A stretch of DNA of 64,000 nucleotides, from the NCBI GenBank assembly GCA_963978545.1, contig OZ021727.1, forward strand, positions 94,554,762 to 94,618,761, in the 5' to 3' direction. The position numbers and the translations under genes were made by a program. Numbering within the stretch: position 1 is the first letter of the stretch; the number at the start of each line of letters is the position of its first letter. The DNA comes from Linyphia triangularis (lineage: Eukaryota > Arthropoda > Arachnida > Araneae > Linyphiidae). The notes under the pieces were generated by a model. The model was not told where the DNA came from and ran no database searches. It was given only the letters and a program-made list of their open reading frames with translations. Of the stretch, positions 38,150 through 49,333 are shown in pieces.

Positions 38150-38446
38150 CTATTCGAGGCATGTTGAAATGCTTTCAGGAAGGTATTTCAGTGGGCCACT
38201 GCGCCCGCATTTGTGTCTCGAATGTAAGAAAAATCCAATTACGATCAGGCAGCCGATAACCGGCGCTAAACTATTTGTCACGATCATTCCCTCTTGTAAT
38301 GAATTCGAAAAGGGAGACAAAAACACAAGTATTGCAAGAAGTGTGGTGGCTAGGTGATCTTTCCGACTGTGATAGATTGACCATGGCCTTGGTTCTGGAT
38401 ATAAGAATAAGAGTTGCTCTTGAATATGTTGGGCAGTAATTTGCAT
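38150..38446 (-). CDS. Unassigned 98-codon ORF with two hydrophobic segments
   Basis: An ATG near 38446 opens a frame that ends at 38150. The predicted peptide has a hydrophobic segment in the middle (TTLLAILVFLSPF) and a second one towards the end (APVIGCLIVIGFFL). The second is followed by positive residues, as in a membrane protein. No family was recognised. It abuts a tandem duplication and has no visible splice signals, so it may be a chance frame or a fragment of a transposed gene. Confidence 0.2.
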   Translation of the reverse strand: MQITAQHIQEQLLFLYPEPRPWSIYHSRKDHLATTLLAILVFLSPFSNSLQEGMIVTNSLAPVIGCLIVIGFFLHSRHKCGRSGPLKYLPESISTCLE

Positions 38447-39069
38447 ATGCCCGAGTCAAATCGACATATTTTCTGGTACCTTTGCAAGGTCACCAGACTG
38501 CTGTATCAACATACATTTTGAAATTTATCAGATTATATTTACAAAGCTTAAGACATGGAGAAATATATCTCTAATGGAATAATTTTTTAATTACTGGATT
38601 TTAAAATTTGAATGGATGAACAATTTTTATAGTTTTTCCTAGTTATTTCCTACAAATACTTTATTTACGTGTTGTATCATTATATGTTTAATTTAAAAGA
38701 TATTATGTTTTATTTAAGCTATCTACAAATATTTATTTCTAAAAATTCTTAAATAAGAAATTTTTGCACTTGTTTTGAATTTTGAATACAATATATTAAG
38801 GTACATCTCATAGTTCCAGATTTGGACCTTTATTTTCACTCTTTCAGTTAAACGATGCCTCATAATTTCTGTGTTTTCGAATATTTAAGTTCCACTTAAT
38901 TTAATTAAATTTATAACAAGCTACGCCCATGGTAGCGTAACTTTTAAATGGAAATTCGGTTCGCAATGACAGGAAAGGCGACAGATAACGTCGTGACAAT
39001 CCTTTAAATCTCTTTCCTTTTTAACGGTCGCTTCAACACACACAAAAAAAAGAATGAATTGGCATCCGC

Positions 39070-39330
39070 CTGGGTTTATCTGCAGCGGGTTTGAGCAATG
39101 AGAGAGCGGGCAGCATCCATTGGGATCATCGCATCGCCATCCATTTTAATCATGGATCTGGCTCCGAGGAAGCGTATTAACATAACAAATAGTCTAACTT
39201 TCCTCAGTCGACAATTCATCACGTGGCTTTGGCACCGTTTTGACACGGTCTGGACACAACGAAGAGAAATGTCTTCCCATCGCTCGAAATCCTGGACTGA
39301 GAACAAAAATCGTCGACTCTGATAGAAGGA
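39070..39330. other. GC-richer island that seeds a repeat array
   Basis: Unique GC-richer DNA at 39070-39230 runs into the first unit of the tandem array that begins at 39231. It contains ATCCATTTTAATCATGGATC (TAAT/ATTA cores). The short frames on both strands are not convincing genes. Confidence 0.35.
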
Positions 39331-40410
39331 AAGAATAAAAAAAAAATCTCGAAATTTTTTTGATTAATGGGTTGTAAGGCTCATGTATAAGGGATGAGGA
39401 AGCCTTTCCATACAGATGGTTTTAAATACTATTCTGTGTTTTTCCCACAATATTATTTTTATTATAAGAACCTATGTATTTGCATTTTACTTCATTGGTA
39501 ATTACAAATTATCGTCAAATGTTATAATTATTGGGGGATGGGGGAGGATTTCTAAACAGATGGGTTTTTAAATACCATAGTAAATACTGTACAGTACTGT
39601 AGGTTTTAAATACTATACTGTGTTTGGCACCGTTTTGACACGGTCTGGACACAACGAAGAGAAATGTCTTCTCATCGCTCGAAATCCTGGACTGAGAACA
39701 AAAATCGTGGACTCTGATAGAAGGAAAGAATAAAAAAAATCACGCAATTTTTTGATTAATGGGATGTAAGGCTCATGTATAAGGGATGAGGAAGCCTTTC
39801 CATACAGATGGTTTTAAATACTATTCTGTGTTTTTCCAACAATGTTATTTTTATTATAAGAACCTATGTATTTGCATTTTACTTCATTGGTAATTACAAA
39901 TTATCGTCAAATGTTATAACTATTGGGGGATGGGGGAGGATTTCTAAACAGATGGGTTTTTAAATACCATATGGTTTTAAATACTATACTGTGTTTGGCA
40001 CCGTTTTGACACGGTCTGGACACAACGAAGAGAAATGTCTTCCCATCGCTCGAAATCCTGGCCTGAGAACAAAAATCGTGGACTCTGATAGAAGGAAAGA
40101 ATAAAAAAAATCACGCAATTTTTTGATTAATGGGATGTAAGGCTCATGTATAAGGGATGAGGAAGCCTTTCCATACAGATGGTTTTAAATACTATACTGC
40201 GTTTTTCCAATAATGTTATTTTTATTATAAGAACCTATGCATTTGCATTTAACTTCATTTTACTTCATTGGTAATTACAAATTATCGCCAAATGTTATAA
40301 CTATTTGGGGATGGGGGAGGCTTTCCATACAGATAGGTTTTTAAATACCATTTTTAAATACCAGATGATTTTAAATACTATACTGTGTTTTCCAATAATG
40401 TTATTTAACC
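39231..40410. repeat. Tandem array of three units of about 370-395 bp
   Basis: Units begin at 39231, 39626 and 39997 with GGCACCGTTTTGACACGGTC and continue through AACGAAGAGAAATGTCTTC, AAGGCTCATGTATAAGGGAT and GGGGGATGGGGGAGG. Unit-to-unit identity is high, implying recent duplication. The third unit is complete to about 40400. Diverged pieces continue to about 41030. Confidence 0.95.
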
Positions 40411-40779
40411 AATAATTTTTTCAAAAAGTCCGGTTTACCCGGAAATTCCAATTGAAAAGAAATGTTACACATATAACATCTTTTTATTCTTGTATCATCG
40501 TAAATATTAAATCAATACATTATAAATAGGCAATAATTTGTGTCAGTAATAAGAAAGGGGAGAGGGGGGGGGGATACAGTGAATCCCAGTGAATGGCTGT
40601 TGCCATATGTATTAGTCAAATTTCAAAAGCTATATCGCGATTGGTTGGATTGCTGAATCTGGAAATTCGTGCATAAGGTACATTTGGAAGATTTGTGATT
40701 GGTTGTTTGAAGTCGTTGCCATTCTACTAATAAAAATACAGCCGAATTTGGGCGGGACGCAAGAGAATTACATATTTTT

Positions 40780-41031
40780 TGTTATAATAACCTATACCTT
40801 TGCATTTAACTTCATATTAGTTCATTGGTAATTACAAATTATTGCAAAATGTTATAACTATTGGGGGGATTGGGGAGACTTTCCATACAGATGAGTTTTC
40901 AAATACTATACGGTTTTAAATACTATACTGTGTTTTTCCAACAATATTATTTTTTTAAGAACCTATACCTTGCATTTTACTTTATTTTATTTCTTTGGTA
41001 ATTACCAATTATCACCAAATGTTATAACTAT
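40780..41031. repeat. Degenerate extra copies of the 370-bp unit tail
   Basis: Two partial copies of the 3' portion of the unit are present. They carry GGTAATTACAAATTATTG and ATGTTATAACTATTGGGGGG followed by ACTTTCCATACAGATG, and then a second round starting at TACTATACTGTGTTTTTCCA. They are older than the three main units. The 40440-40780 spacer between them is unrelated. Confidence 0.8.
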
Positions 41032-43025
41032 CACCAACACTGTTGTACCAACTTATTTTTATAATATTTATAAACACATTTTTAATTTACTTAATCGGTC
41101 GTGGTTTGGCATTAAAATTACTTGAATGAATTTGGGAGATCAATTACTAAATGTATAAATATAGTTCATTCTCAAATAATCAACAGCATTATCAGTAAAC
41201 GATATATTAAAATATAATTGTTATTTATATTTTTTTACATTAGTTGGAGCTTTGTTTAGTGTCGAAACATTAGAGAGTGTTGAAATATATGGCTAATAAT
41301 TTTTTTTTTTTTTAAATTTGTATAGTAAACAATGAAATTGGATAAAATACCTAACTTAAATTTGAATTTTTTTTTATTTTTTTTTTTATTTTTTTTTTTA
41401 GTTTGAGAGAGAAAAAAAAAGACGATGTTAAGGTAAACTACAAGAAATATTTTCATTCTGACGATAGAATGGGGAAAAAGGACATCTTTCATCTCCACCT
41501 TCTCAACTCTTTTTTTATTGATTAAATTATAAAATAGTTATATATAAGTTAACCCTCAAAAATAATTTTTTTTTAGAATTCTCCAGAAAGAATCGTTCAA
41601 AAGTTGTCGATTTAAAAAAATTACTAAGGAGAAAAGACAAGTTAGACCATGACCTCCATTGTCACTAAAATTATGTTTCTACACTCGTTTATATTGTTGT
41701 CTTTAAGTCATGACACCAAACAAGAACCATTTAGTCATTTAATGACTAAGTTCTTCCCCTCTTAAGGGTGGTGTCACATGATAAACAAATTGCCATACAA
41801 ATTTCATTAACAAAAAGTTTCGCCAAGTTGGCGAATATAGAAAAAAACAAAACCTTTGCAAGAAAGCTTGTCAATAGTTGTCCAAGTGAAGTCAATATCT
41901 CTACTTAAAATCAGAATGAACTTCTAGCGTTTGAGGATGAAACTTTCAATAGAATCTTATGTAATCCTGTTTATTTTAATGAGACCTTTCAATGTATGTA
42001 TAACATAAGTCCATAGCATTTCATTTTTAGGTTTGATGCTTTGTATATTGATGCCCGATCATCTTTTTTAATTGAATTTGATAGAAAAATTCATTTCGAT
42101 GAGACCTTTAATTTGACTTATAGTGCATGTCTGTAGCATTTGCTGCTTGGTTTGGGAATGTTGACCTTAGACAAAGGTGTATACTATGCTTATAAGATTA
42201 TACACTTTACTTAAATGCGCCTCACTATATAAGTGGAATGCATAGTCCAAATTCCAAAATTATTTTTTGAAGCATCACGTTGCCATAACGTCTCAATTTA
42301 TTGTTTTAATAAATTGAAAATTTGAATTTGAAAAGAAGTTTCACAGTAAACAAAGGAATAAATCTCAAAATAGAGATTATCCCCTCCTAATCCCTTGAGC
42401 GGGCAATGTTCGAAAAATATGAATCTCAATTGTAATATATTTCTATTCGGAAACAATCGGAATCTTCGGAAATCAATCGTCTTTGATGAAAGGTGCTATT
42501 ATACTTATTAAAACTCAAGTAAATTTTATGTTGCATTTTTCATATCGTACATAATATTATATAATTAATAAGTACATTTTAATTTTACTAAGTCTCTTTT
42601 CTGCCTTAGCTGTATAGATATTATCCTACAAAAAATGTCCTTAATGAAGCAAAGTTTGGCGATGATTGATAATGTTAATTTTTCACGATTTCTACAACAC
42701 TGAATAATGGCGTTATTATTTATGTTGTTAAATCTTTTCCCCCGAGAAAATGATGACGTTGTTTTTACTAAATAAAAACTATAATTTATTCTCTCTTCGA
42801 AGGCTCACAAAACTTCTTCGAACGACAGAACAATGAACTTTCACGTTTTTGGTTTTATTTTTAAATAAAAGTAGAGAAAAAAATCATGAAAAACAATGCC
42901 ATTCTGTCAAAAAATTTGAGCTCGAAAAGATAGTTAAAAAAAATATTTAGTTTTTCACTTTGTGATTTGGCGGGAAAAAGCTACTTTTGCGTGTGACGTC
43001 AACCCGCAGATGATGAACCAGTCTA
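41032..43025. other. AT-rich intergenic DNA with small palindromes
   Basis: A perfect palindrome TTAGTCATTTAATGACTAA sits at 41731-41749. It is framed by ATGACACC (41710) and GGTGTCACAT (about 41770), so together they form a 75-bp hairpin that could be a small MITE. A second palindrome, TTCGCCAAGTTGGCGAA, lies at 41819-41835. Otherwise AT-rich with poly-T/A tracts and no gene. Confidence 0.5.
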
Positions 43026-43047
43026 AAACCTGTTTTAGAACAGGTTT
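43026..43047. repeat. Perfect 9-bp-stem hairpin
   Basis: AAACCTGTT and AACAGGTTT are separated by TTAG. Weak inverted similarity continues outwards (GTGTGACGT near 42993 with ACGTCAC near 43081), so it may be the centre of an old foldback element of the kind seen at 15.7 and 44.1 kb. Confidence 0.5.
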
Positions 43048-44104
43048 CTACTCAGATTTTTGACGGATTCTATGCGTAAGAACGTCACGGTTTTTATTCG
43101 TTTTTGGTCACGTGCCTTTTACTTTGATTTTCAAACTCGATTCCTGATTAATTGAAAGCATAAAGATAAAAAAAAATAATTGCACTGCTCAAATATATTC
43201 GTTGGATAACACTAGAAAATGCAAAAAAATATTCATTTTCCTCACTTGTGCAAGTTCCTCATTGCTATCAATCTTCAATACAAGCTACGGTACACACAAC
43301 TTCGAACACAACGATAATTCAGGTACTTCGAAAGTAAACAAAATTTCCGATGCTTTAAGAACAGCATTCAATACTCGACTGAACCCCGGATTCGATTTTT
43401 CCCTTTCTTTTATAGTCTCGTGGCAGAAATTTCCAGCAAAATCCAGCCAACGAATCAACAAATGAAAATGCCTTGAAATTTTCCGATTGATTTAGCTGTT
43501 GCTACCTTTTCCTAACATTTATATTTGCTCTTAACAAATAAAATAAAATATAACTTTTTTGAAGAAATACGTCACTTTTTACAATTATACACAGAATAAA
43601 ATTGAACTTTAAAATAAATATGTCATTATTTACACTTATTTACAGACGATTTTTGTAACAATATAGTCGATTGGGTAACTTTAATTTTTAAAATGAATAT
43701 TTGAAGATGTTTAATATGTGCAAGATTTTAAATATGTACAAGTTAATCTGAATATACGTAAATAATTCAACTGAGTTAGAAAATTTTCCCAGTTTTCTGC
43801 ATTTTTTAATTTTAGAATTGCACACAGCGCAACTGTAAATGACCATAGAAAGATACTTCATTAAAAGTAAAATCAAACTATTTTGGCAGTATAAAAGATT
43901 AATAATTTAAAATTAGCAAATTGCAGCGTTTTGTATTCAAAATTCAGTGAAACGTACAAACTCGTCAATTTCTTGCGTATTTGTGTTCGACAAATATTAT
44001 AATTTTTTTTAATTATATGTGTTTTGCACGTCTGTTCATTCGTCGAACGGAAAATTGTGCTTTTTTTTCTTTTCTTTTTGGCTCATTTCTAAATTCTTTT
44101 CTTT
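43048..44104. other. AT-rich intergenic DNA, no gene recognised
   Basis: An 87-codon frame at 43202-43465 and others have no domains or signals. No repeats were matched. Confidence 0.4.
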
Positions 44105-44740
44105 TAGTCCGAGAGGCGACTGCAATTTTTGGACCCCATCGAACATCATTCTAAATTTTTTATTGAAATTGGAGAAAATTGAGTAGATTAGGAATCCACT
44201 GGTCTGCCGTAGCAAAAATGGCCGAAACTGATCAATAATCGACTTGGAATGAGTTGAACTAAAATCCAATTGCCAAATATGTCACAACTTGCCAAAAAGA
44301 GAACAAACTTATTCGTCTGGCAACCCACTTCATTTTGATTTTCAATGAGAAAAAGCGCAAACGATTTCTGATCTTTGGCTCGAAAAACTTATACCTTTTA
44401 AAAGTAAGCCAAATTGGCGACATCAGTTACGTCATAATTGACGTAATATTTTTTGCCAACTTGGCTCCCTTTTAATAAATGTCCATCGCCAGATATCTGA
44501 ATCGTCTGCAACCTTCTTAATTGAAAATTAAAGAGTGAGGGTTACCAAATAAAAAAAAATGCTCATTATTTGGCAATTGAATTTAGTTCAACTTATTAAA
44601 AGTCGATTTTTGACTAGTTTCGGCCATTTTTGCCACTGCAGACCAGTGGATTCGTAATCTACTCACTTTTCTCTAATCTCTATAAAAAATTCAGAATGAT
44701 GTTCGATGGGGTCCAAAAATTGCAGTCGCCTCTCAGTCTA
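44105..44740. mobile_element. Long foldback element, about 640 bp
   Basis: The arms 44105-44434 and 44439-44740 are inverted copies. GAGAGGCGACTGCAATTTTT on the left has its complement near 44735. GGACCCCATCGAACATCATT, ATCCACTGGTCTGC and AAAAATGGCCGAAACT are all mirrored. Towards the centre the arms are more diverged but still pair, ending in TTACGTCA-TAAT-TGACGTAA (44427-44446) and AGCCAAATTGGCGA opposite TTGCCAACTTGGCT. No coding frame was recognised. It resembles the 15.66-kb element in carrying TTGGCGA motifs, but flanking target duplications were not found. Confidence 0.88.
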
Positions 44741-44799
44741 TTTATAAACTTCAGACGAATCCTTATAAAATGATCGATAGCGATCAAAAGACACATCTG

Positions 44800-45010
44800 G
44801 TCGCATTCACAGTTCCAAGCTCACACCCCCTCCCCTCTATGTTCTAAAAATAAACAAAACGCCCGATTCCTCCGTTATAATCTCCAATACGAGATGCCCA
44901 GATAAGAATAGAACCAGTTGCCTCATCCCCTAATTCATTAATCCGTTCCAGAATTTCAATCACGGGGCATCCTCTGTTTGGTTATCAGGACTTTTGGGAC
45001 AGCAACATCC
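44800..45010. other. GC-richer unique island
   Basis: Non-repetitive mixed-composition DNA directly before a duplicated module. It contains AATTCATTAATCC and CCAATACGAG words. No coding frame was found. It is a candidate conserved non-coding region. Confidence 0.3.
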
Positions 45011-45170
45011 ATCTTGATTGGACGTCGGCGCTTCTCCAATTAAAGCGTGTCCCTTTTTTAACAGTACCGTCAACCCTTTCTTGTGTACTTTGCCGGGAGT
45101 ATCAATCTTTATTGGCTGACGGCGCTTCGCCAATTAAAGCTTGTCCGTTTTTTATAGGACCGTCAACCAT
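45011..45170. repeat. Duplicated module of about 68 bp with CCAATTAAAGC
   Basis: Unit 1 (45011-45078) and unit 2 (45105-45170) share ATCTTnATTGG, GGCGCTTC, CCAATTAAAGC and ACCGTCAACC, in the same order and direction, with a period of 94 bp. Each unit carries ATTGG and CCAATTAA. The GC-rich, unique context and the moderate divergence suggest an old duplication whose core words have stayed the same, possibly a regulatory module. Confidence 0.75.
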
Positions 45171-46000
45171 TCGGGACCAGTAACGGAACAGGTTTAGCAG
45201 AACGGAATGATATTAATTTCGATCAACGGAACTGTCCTTCTTCTTTTATTATTTTGTGTGTTAATGGAGATTCGGGAATCTGCCGTGTCCAGGATTTATT
45301 GGATACCATCCTTCTTTGTATATCGAGGCAATTTTTCTCGCTTATGATTGATGAGAAAGGTTCTTTTTCACCAGTTTTTTTTTTTTTTAGGGAGAAAATG
45401 AATCCACTTTGAATCACGGAAATTTCCGATATTTTTATTTTATCTTTGATATTTGAATTAAACTGATTCCGCAGTCAATAGGTCGAAGCTATACATCATT
45501 TTAAATGATGAATGCTTGTTGAGTGAAACGTGGAGTCGATAGATATATTTCTGTCACGAGATAGGAGCGTGGAATGTTTCTGTGTGAAGAATGCAGTGCA
45601 TGAAAATTCTTTGAATGCAAATTTGAAAAAGTCGCCATGGGAATTGGAATCGATTGGTTATATGGAGTTGTAAATGACGGTGTATCATTGGCTAAAGGAG
45701 ATTACAATGAATACTACTTGACTATTTTTGAATACTTTACATTTACCAGTTTGAGAATTATACATGTATAAGACCAATAATGGTCTTAGTAAACATGAAC
45801 AACTCATTGAAAATTGCATACCTCAATGTTTATTGTTTTGTAGCCTCTTTGAAGTGAAATTCTTAAATGAAGCAGAATTTTAAAAATAGATTGCATACTT
45901 AAATGTATCATTAATTTTAATTGTGAAGGAATATTTTATTGCGTATTAATTTACATTCTCCGTTTAAAATTGTAAATTATCTAACTTTCAATTTGTAATT
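45171..46000. other. Intergenic DNA, no gene seen
   Basis: Mixed to AT-rich sequence. A short hairpin (ATCATTTTAAATGAT near 45496) is the only notable structure. Confidence 0.45.
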
Positions 46001-46014
46001 CAGAATTTGAAAAT
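46001..46014. repeat. Target-site duplication of the SINE, left copy
   Basis: CAGAATTTGAAAAT here is repeated exactly at 46197-46210. A 14-bp perfect duplication is typical of LINE-mediated insertion. Confidence 0.95.
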
Positions 46015-46196
46015 GCCGACCAAACGTTGTAGTGGTTAGCGTGCTGACTTCTAGACCGCGAGGTTGCGGGTTCGAGTCCCGTGTTAGGCATGGGTGTTTG
46101 TAAATGTATGTTGGCTTGTCTAATGACGAAAGTTTCGGCGCATTATAGCCCTCGTGTTGCTGACGGCGCCAGATAATCTGAATACAACCAACCAAC
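46015..46196 (+). mobile_element. tRNA-derived SINE, 182 bp
   Basis: The first 75 bases resemble a tRNA. There is an A box (TAGTGGTTAGCG), a tRNA-Arg(TCT)-like anticodon region (GACTTCTAGACC), and a perfect B box (GGTTCGAGTCC) within a paired T arm (GCGGG...CCCGT). The anticodon stem is partly unpaired, so it is not a functional tRNA gene. A tRNA-unrelated body follows (46090-46180) and the tail is a run of AACC repeats. Exact 14-bp target duplications flank it, so the insertion is fairly young. The A and B boxes imply an internal pol III promoter reading to the right. An 87-codon minus-strand frame across it is an artefact. Confidence 0.95.
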
Positions 46197-46210
46197 CAGA
46201 ATTTGAAAAT

Positions 46211-46744
46211 ATTATAGTTAGGTTGTTGGTTGCTAAACACCCTGTGTAAGAGGTTAAATTAGCAAAAATCAATTTATTAACACTCCCTGTAACGAATTTT
46301 AGAACTGCAAGTATTAGATACAAACGACTAATAACTTACATAAAAGCAAAATTACCATTGCAAAATGCGGATTTGATATTTTCCGAAAATCACCTCATTG
46401 CTACTGTTTGCTAATCACACACAGCATCACAAATACAGCTCCTTTGAAATTTTATAAAATTTCAAATGATGACATGTAAAATTAACACAGAGCAAAGCAC
46501 TGCTACAAATCAAATTACTTTAAAGCTGCGGTCGCCGCTAACTTTTAAAGGTGGACAGTATGACATATGCTGAAGCTTTTCGCGGGCCTTATATACCAAA
46601 ATAAGTATCTTTAAATATTATCGATTTAACATTGTATAGCATTTCTGAAGTGGAGAAAATTTTTAATTTTTTTATCTTGACAAAATCACAATTAATGTTT
46701 GATTCTTTTATTTTTTCAAATAAGTAAAAGAATAATAGTTTTAA
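46211..46744. other. AT-rich spacer between SINE and Helitron
   Basis: No gene or repeat recognised. Confidence 0.4.
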
Positions 46745-47940
46745 TCTATAATAATAAAACAAGCTGTGTGTCTGTCTGTCTATCTGTCTGTGGCTCTGTG
46801 GATCTATAGAAACCTACTTAAAATTGGAATAGAGCTCAGAAATTTTCAACATAAGAAGTTTAGGCCTTCTAATTTTATGTATGTCAAACAGAATGTTAAA
46901 ATTTTAATTTGTTCTTTTTTAATTAATATTTTAATTAACATATTTCTTAAAAATATTTTTTTTACTTCAAATAGAGATACAGCTCTGAAATTTTTAACAT
47001 AAGTAGTTTTAGCCTTCTAATAGGACTTTTGAAAAACAGAATGTAAAAATGTTAATTAATTATTTTTTAATTAATTTTATTAATTAATTAACAATTTTTT
47101 TTACAAAACAACTTCTAATAGGGTAACAGCTCTAAAATTTTCAACATAAGCAATTTTGGCCTTCTTATTGAACTCTTGAAAAAAAGAATTTTAAATTTCT
47201 ATTTAATTCTTTTTTAATTAATTTTTTTAATTAATTAATACATATTTAACAAAAAGATATCTAAAAGGGCTGCAGCTCTAAAATTTCCAACGTAAGTAGT
47301 TGTGGCCTCCTAATTGGACTTTTGAAAAACAGAATCTTAAATTTTTATTTAGTTATTTTTTAATTAATTTTTTAATTAACTAAAAAATATTTTACAAAAC
47401 GATTTCTACTTGGGCTACAGTTCTGAAATTTTCAACGCAAGTAGTTTTAGCATTCTAATTAGACTATTGACAAAAATAATGTTAAAATTTTAATTTGTTT
47501 TTTGATTAATTTTTTAATTAATATTTTCACAAAAAGCGACTTCTAATAGGCCTAGAGCTCTGAAAGTTTCAATATAAGTAGTTTTGACCTTCTAATGTTG
47601 CTTTCCAGAAACAAGTGTTAACATAATCTTAAAGGCGTGTTCTATTATTGAATTAACGGGGATTTTTTGTGTGTTTCTCGACAGGGGAGAGGCTTCTAAT
47701 AGTAAGGCTTTACGTAGCAATTAGACTTTAGTAAGTGAAGCGAGCTTATTCTTACGCAATAATGAACTTTTCAGCGAACATAGCGAGCTCGATTTTGAGT
47801 AGCGATGAACCTTCCTGCTAGCGAAGCGCCAAAAACTGGGACCTATACACCAATGACGGATTTCCTCAACGCAAGGCCTTACAGCTAGCTAAAATATTGC
47901 TATGTTAAAATTTCGTAGCGAAGCACGGGTATTCATCTAG
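46745..47940 (+). mobile_element. Non-autonomous Helitron, 1196 bp
   Basis: The element begins TCTATAATAATAAAACAAG and ends ATTCATCTAG, inserted between A (46744) and T (47941) without target duplication, exactly as Helitrons do. Nine bases before the CTAG lies a small hairpin (CGTAGC-GAA-GCACG, one bulged A). The 5' part has the GTGTGTCTGTCTGTCTATCT motif common in arthropod Helitron-like repeats, and the 3' part has AGCGAAGCACGGGT. No Rep/helicase frame is present. The middle is filled by six tandem units (see separate entry). Confidence 0.88.
46833..47690. repeat. Six tandem units of about 137-148 bp inside the Helitron
   Basis: AGCTCTGAAATTTTCAACAT-type words start units at 46833, 46981, 47128, 47274, 47419 and 47556. 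Each unit continues with AAGTAGTTTTAGCCTTCTAA, then a GACTTTTGAAAAACAGAATG-type stretch, and then an AATTAATTTTTTAATTAA block. The units have diverged at many positions, so the array is older than the others in this window. Confidence 0.9.
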
Positions 47941-48717
47941 TAATTAATAAATCAAAGTCGAAATAAGAAGGGAATCTATTGTTTCAAAGTGATAATACGA
48001 CTTGATAAGACGACTGACTTATAAAAGTATTTAAACAGTACTTCCAGATAACTCCGTTTTAATCGATATCAATTGTGAGACGATGGCGGTTGAAATCGTT
48101 CAGTTTATTTTATGACAGAGTGAATGGCTTTCTAAGTATTTGTTGCAGTCAATTTTAATAAATTGTCTAAATAAGATTCTGTTAAGTTATTCCTATATTT
48201 ATTCTTGATGAAAACCACCTTGCTGAAAGATTTTTTATATAAAGCTTCGGGCATGTAGTGCAGAACTCTGTTCTACACAGTTGGCACATATTATTTCGGA
48301 TAAATTACAATTATGTAAAAAAAAATGCTCTATACAGTGAAATTTTATTTTTTAAAATCTTCTGTGGTGCCAACGGGCAGCAGAAAATTCTGTCGTGGGC
48401 CAAATCATGCCAGCGGACCGCATAGTGGCTAAAGCTGCTTTAAAGCAAGAGCCTCCAAATAAAAATTTGAGCGTGTAATGCTATCTGTTTATAAGAAAGT
48501 TAGAAGGGATATTATATTCTTTAGTTAAATATGATTGAAGTCGAATGCGTTTACTTAACATGTTGGAACTTCACCGCTCTGCTACACAAGCTCATTTCTT
48601 TCTACGGTATTGATTTTTTTACATTTAATTTTCATTATAAACGTAATATTAAATTCAGTTGCTCATAGAAAATTTCAATCAAATTATAAAATCTGATAAA
48701 GTTATCATATACAGGCT
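47941..48717. other. Intergenic DNA, no gene seen
   Basis: AT-rich, with a short less AT-biased piece near 48360-48440. Nothing recognised. Confidence 0.4.
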
Positions 48718-49290
48718 GATTATAATGAAATTTCAATTAAAAAATGTAAAATAATAATAATAAAAGAACAATGGTCAGAATTACTTGAAATTTTACCTTT
48801 ATATACTTGAAGGAATGGGAAAAGAAAAGTAAAATAAATATTTCAAACTATTTTTTTTTCTTTTCATACCATTGTATTTTTAGAGGCCATAATTTATCAC
48901 TGGAAAAAATACCATGCTTTTGAAATCATTCACTTTGAAAAATTAATTTTAATTATAATCCCCCTGGAGTGATTATAATTAAAGTTCAACTTTCAAAAAG
49001 CTGTAACATAATAATAATATAAGAACATTGCTCAGAATGACTTGAAATCTTACCTGTATGTACTTGAAGAAATAGGAAAATATATATAAATCAAACTATT
49101 TTTTTTTTTTTTTTTTTTTATTTCATACCACTGCTTTCTGGAATAATTTATAATAAGAAAAAATACAATGCTTTTGAAATTATTCTTTATGAAAGATGAA
49201 TTTTAATTATAATCCCTGAGGTGATTATAATTAAAATTCAACTTTCAAACAGCTAAAAAAAATCAAAAAAAAAAAAAAAAAAAAAAAAAT
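48718..49290. repeat. Tandem array of about 250-bp units bounded by GATTATAAT
   Basis: GATTATAAT marks unit starts at 48718, 48971 and 49223 (periods 253 and 252). Each unit contains AAGAACAxTGxTCAGAATxACTTGAAA-type sequence, a poly-T tract, a CATACCA word and ATGCTTTTGAAAT. Successive units meet at an inverted pair (AATTATAATC...GATTATAATT). The third unit is cut short by a poly-A run near 49265. Confidence 0.85.
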
Positions 49291-49333
49291 CATCGCAATG
49301 ACCTAAAATTTCATCTGAATGTACTTAAACAAG

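Noticed and set aside
46015..46090. Functional tRNA gene
   Set aside because: A and B boxes are good, but the anticodon stem mispairs and the sequence continues into a SINE body with target duplications.
45977..46240. 87-codon minus-strand frame with TRDSNPQPRGLEVST
   Set aside because: This is the translated complement of the SINE's tRNA-like head and appears wherever such SINEs are open; not a gene.
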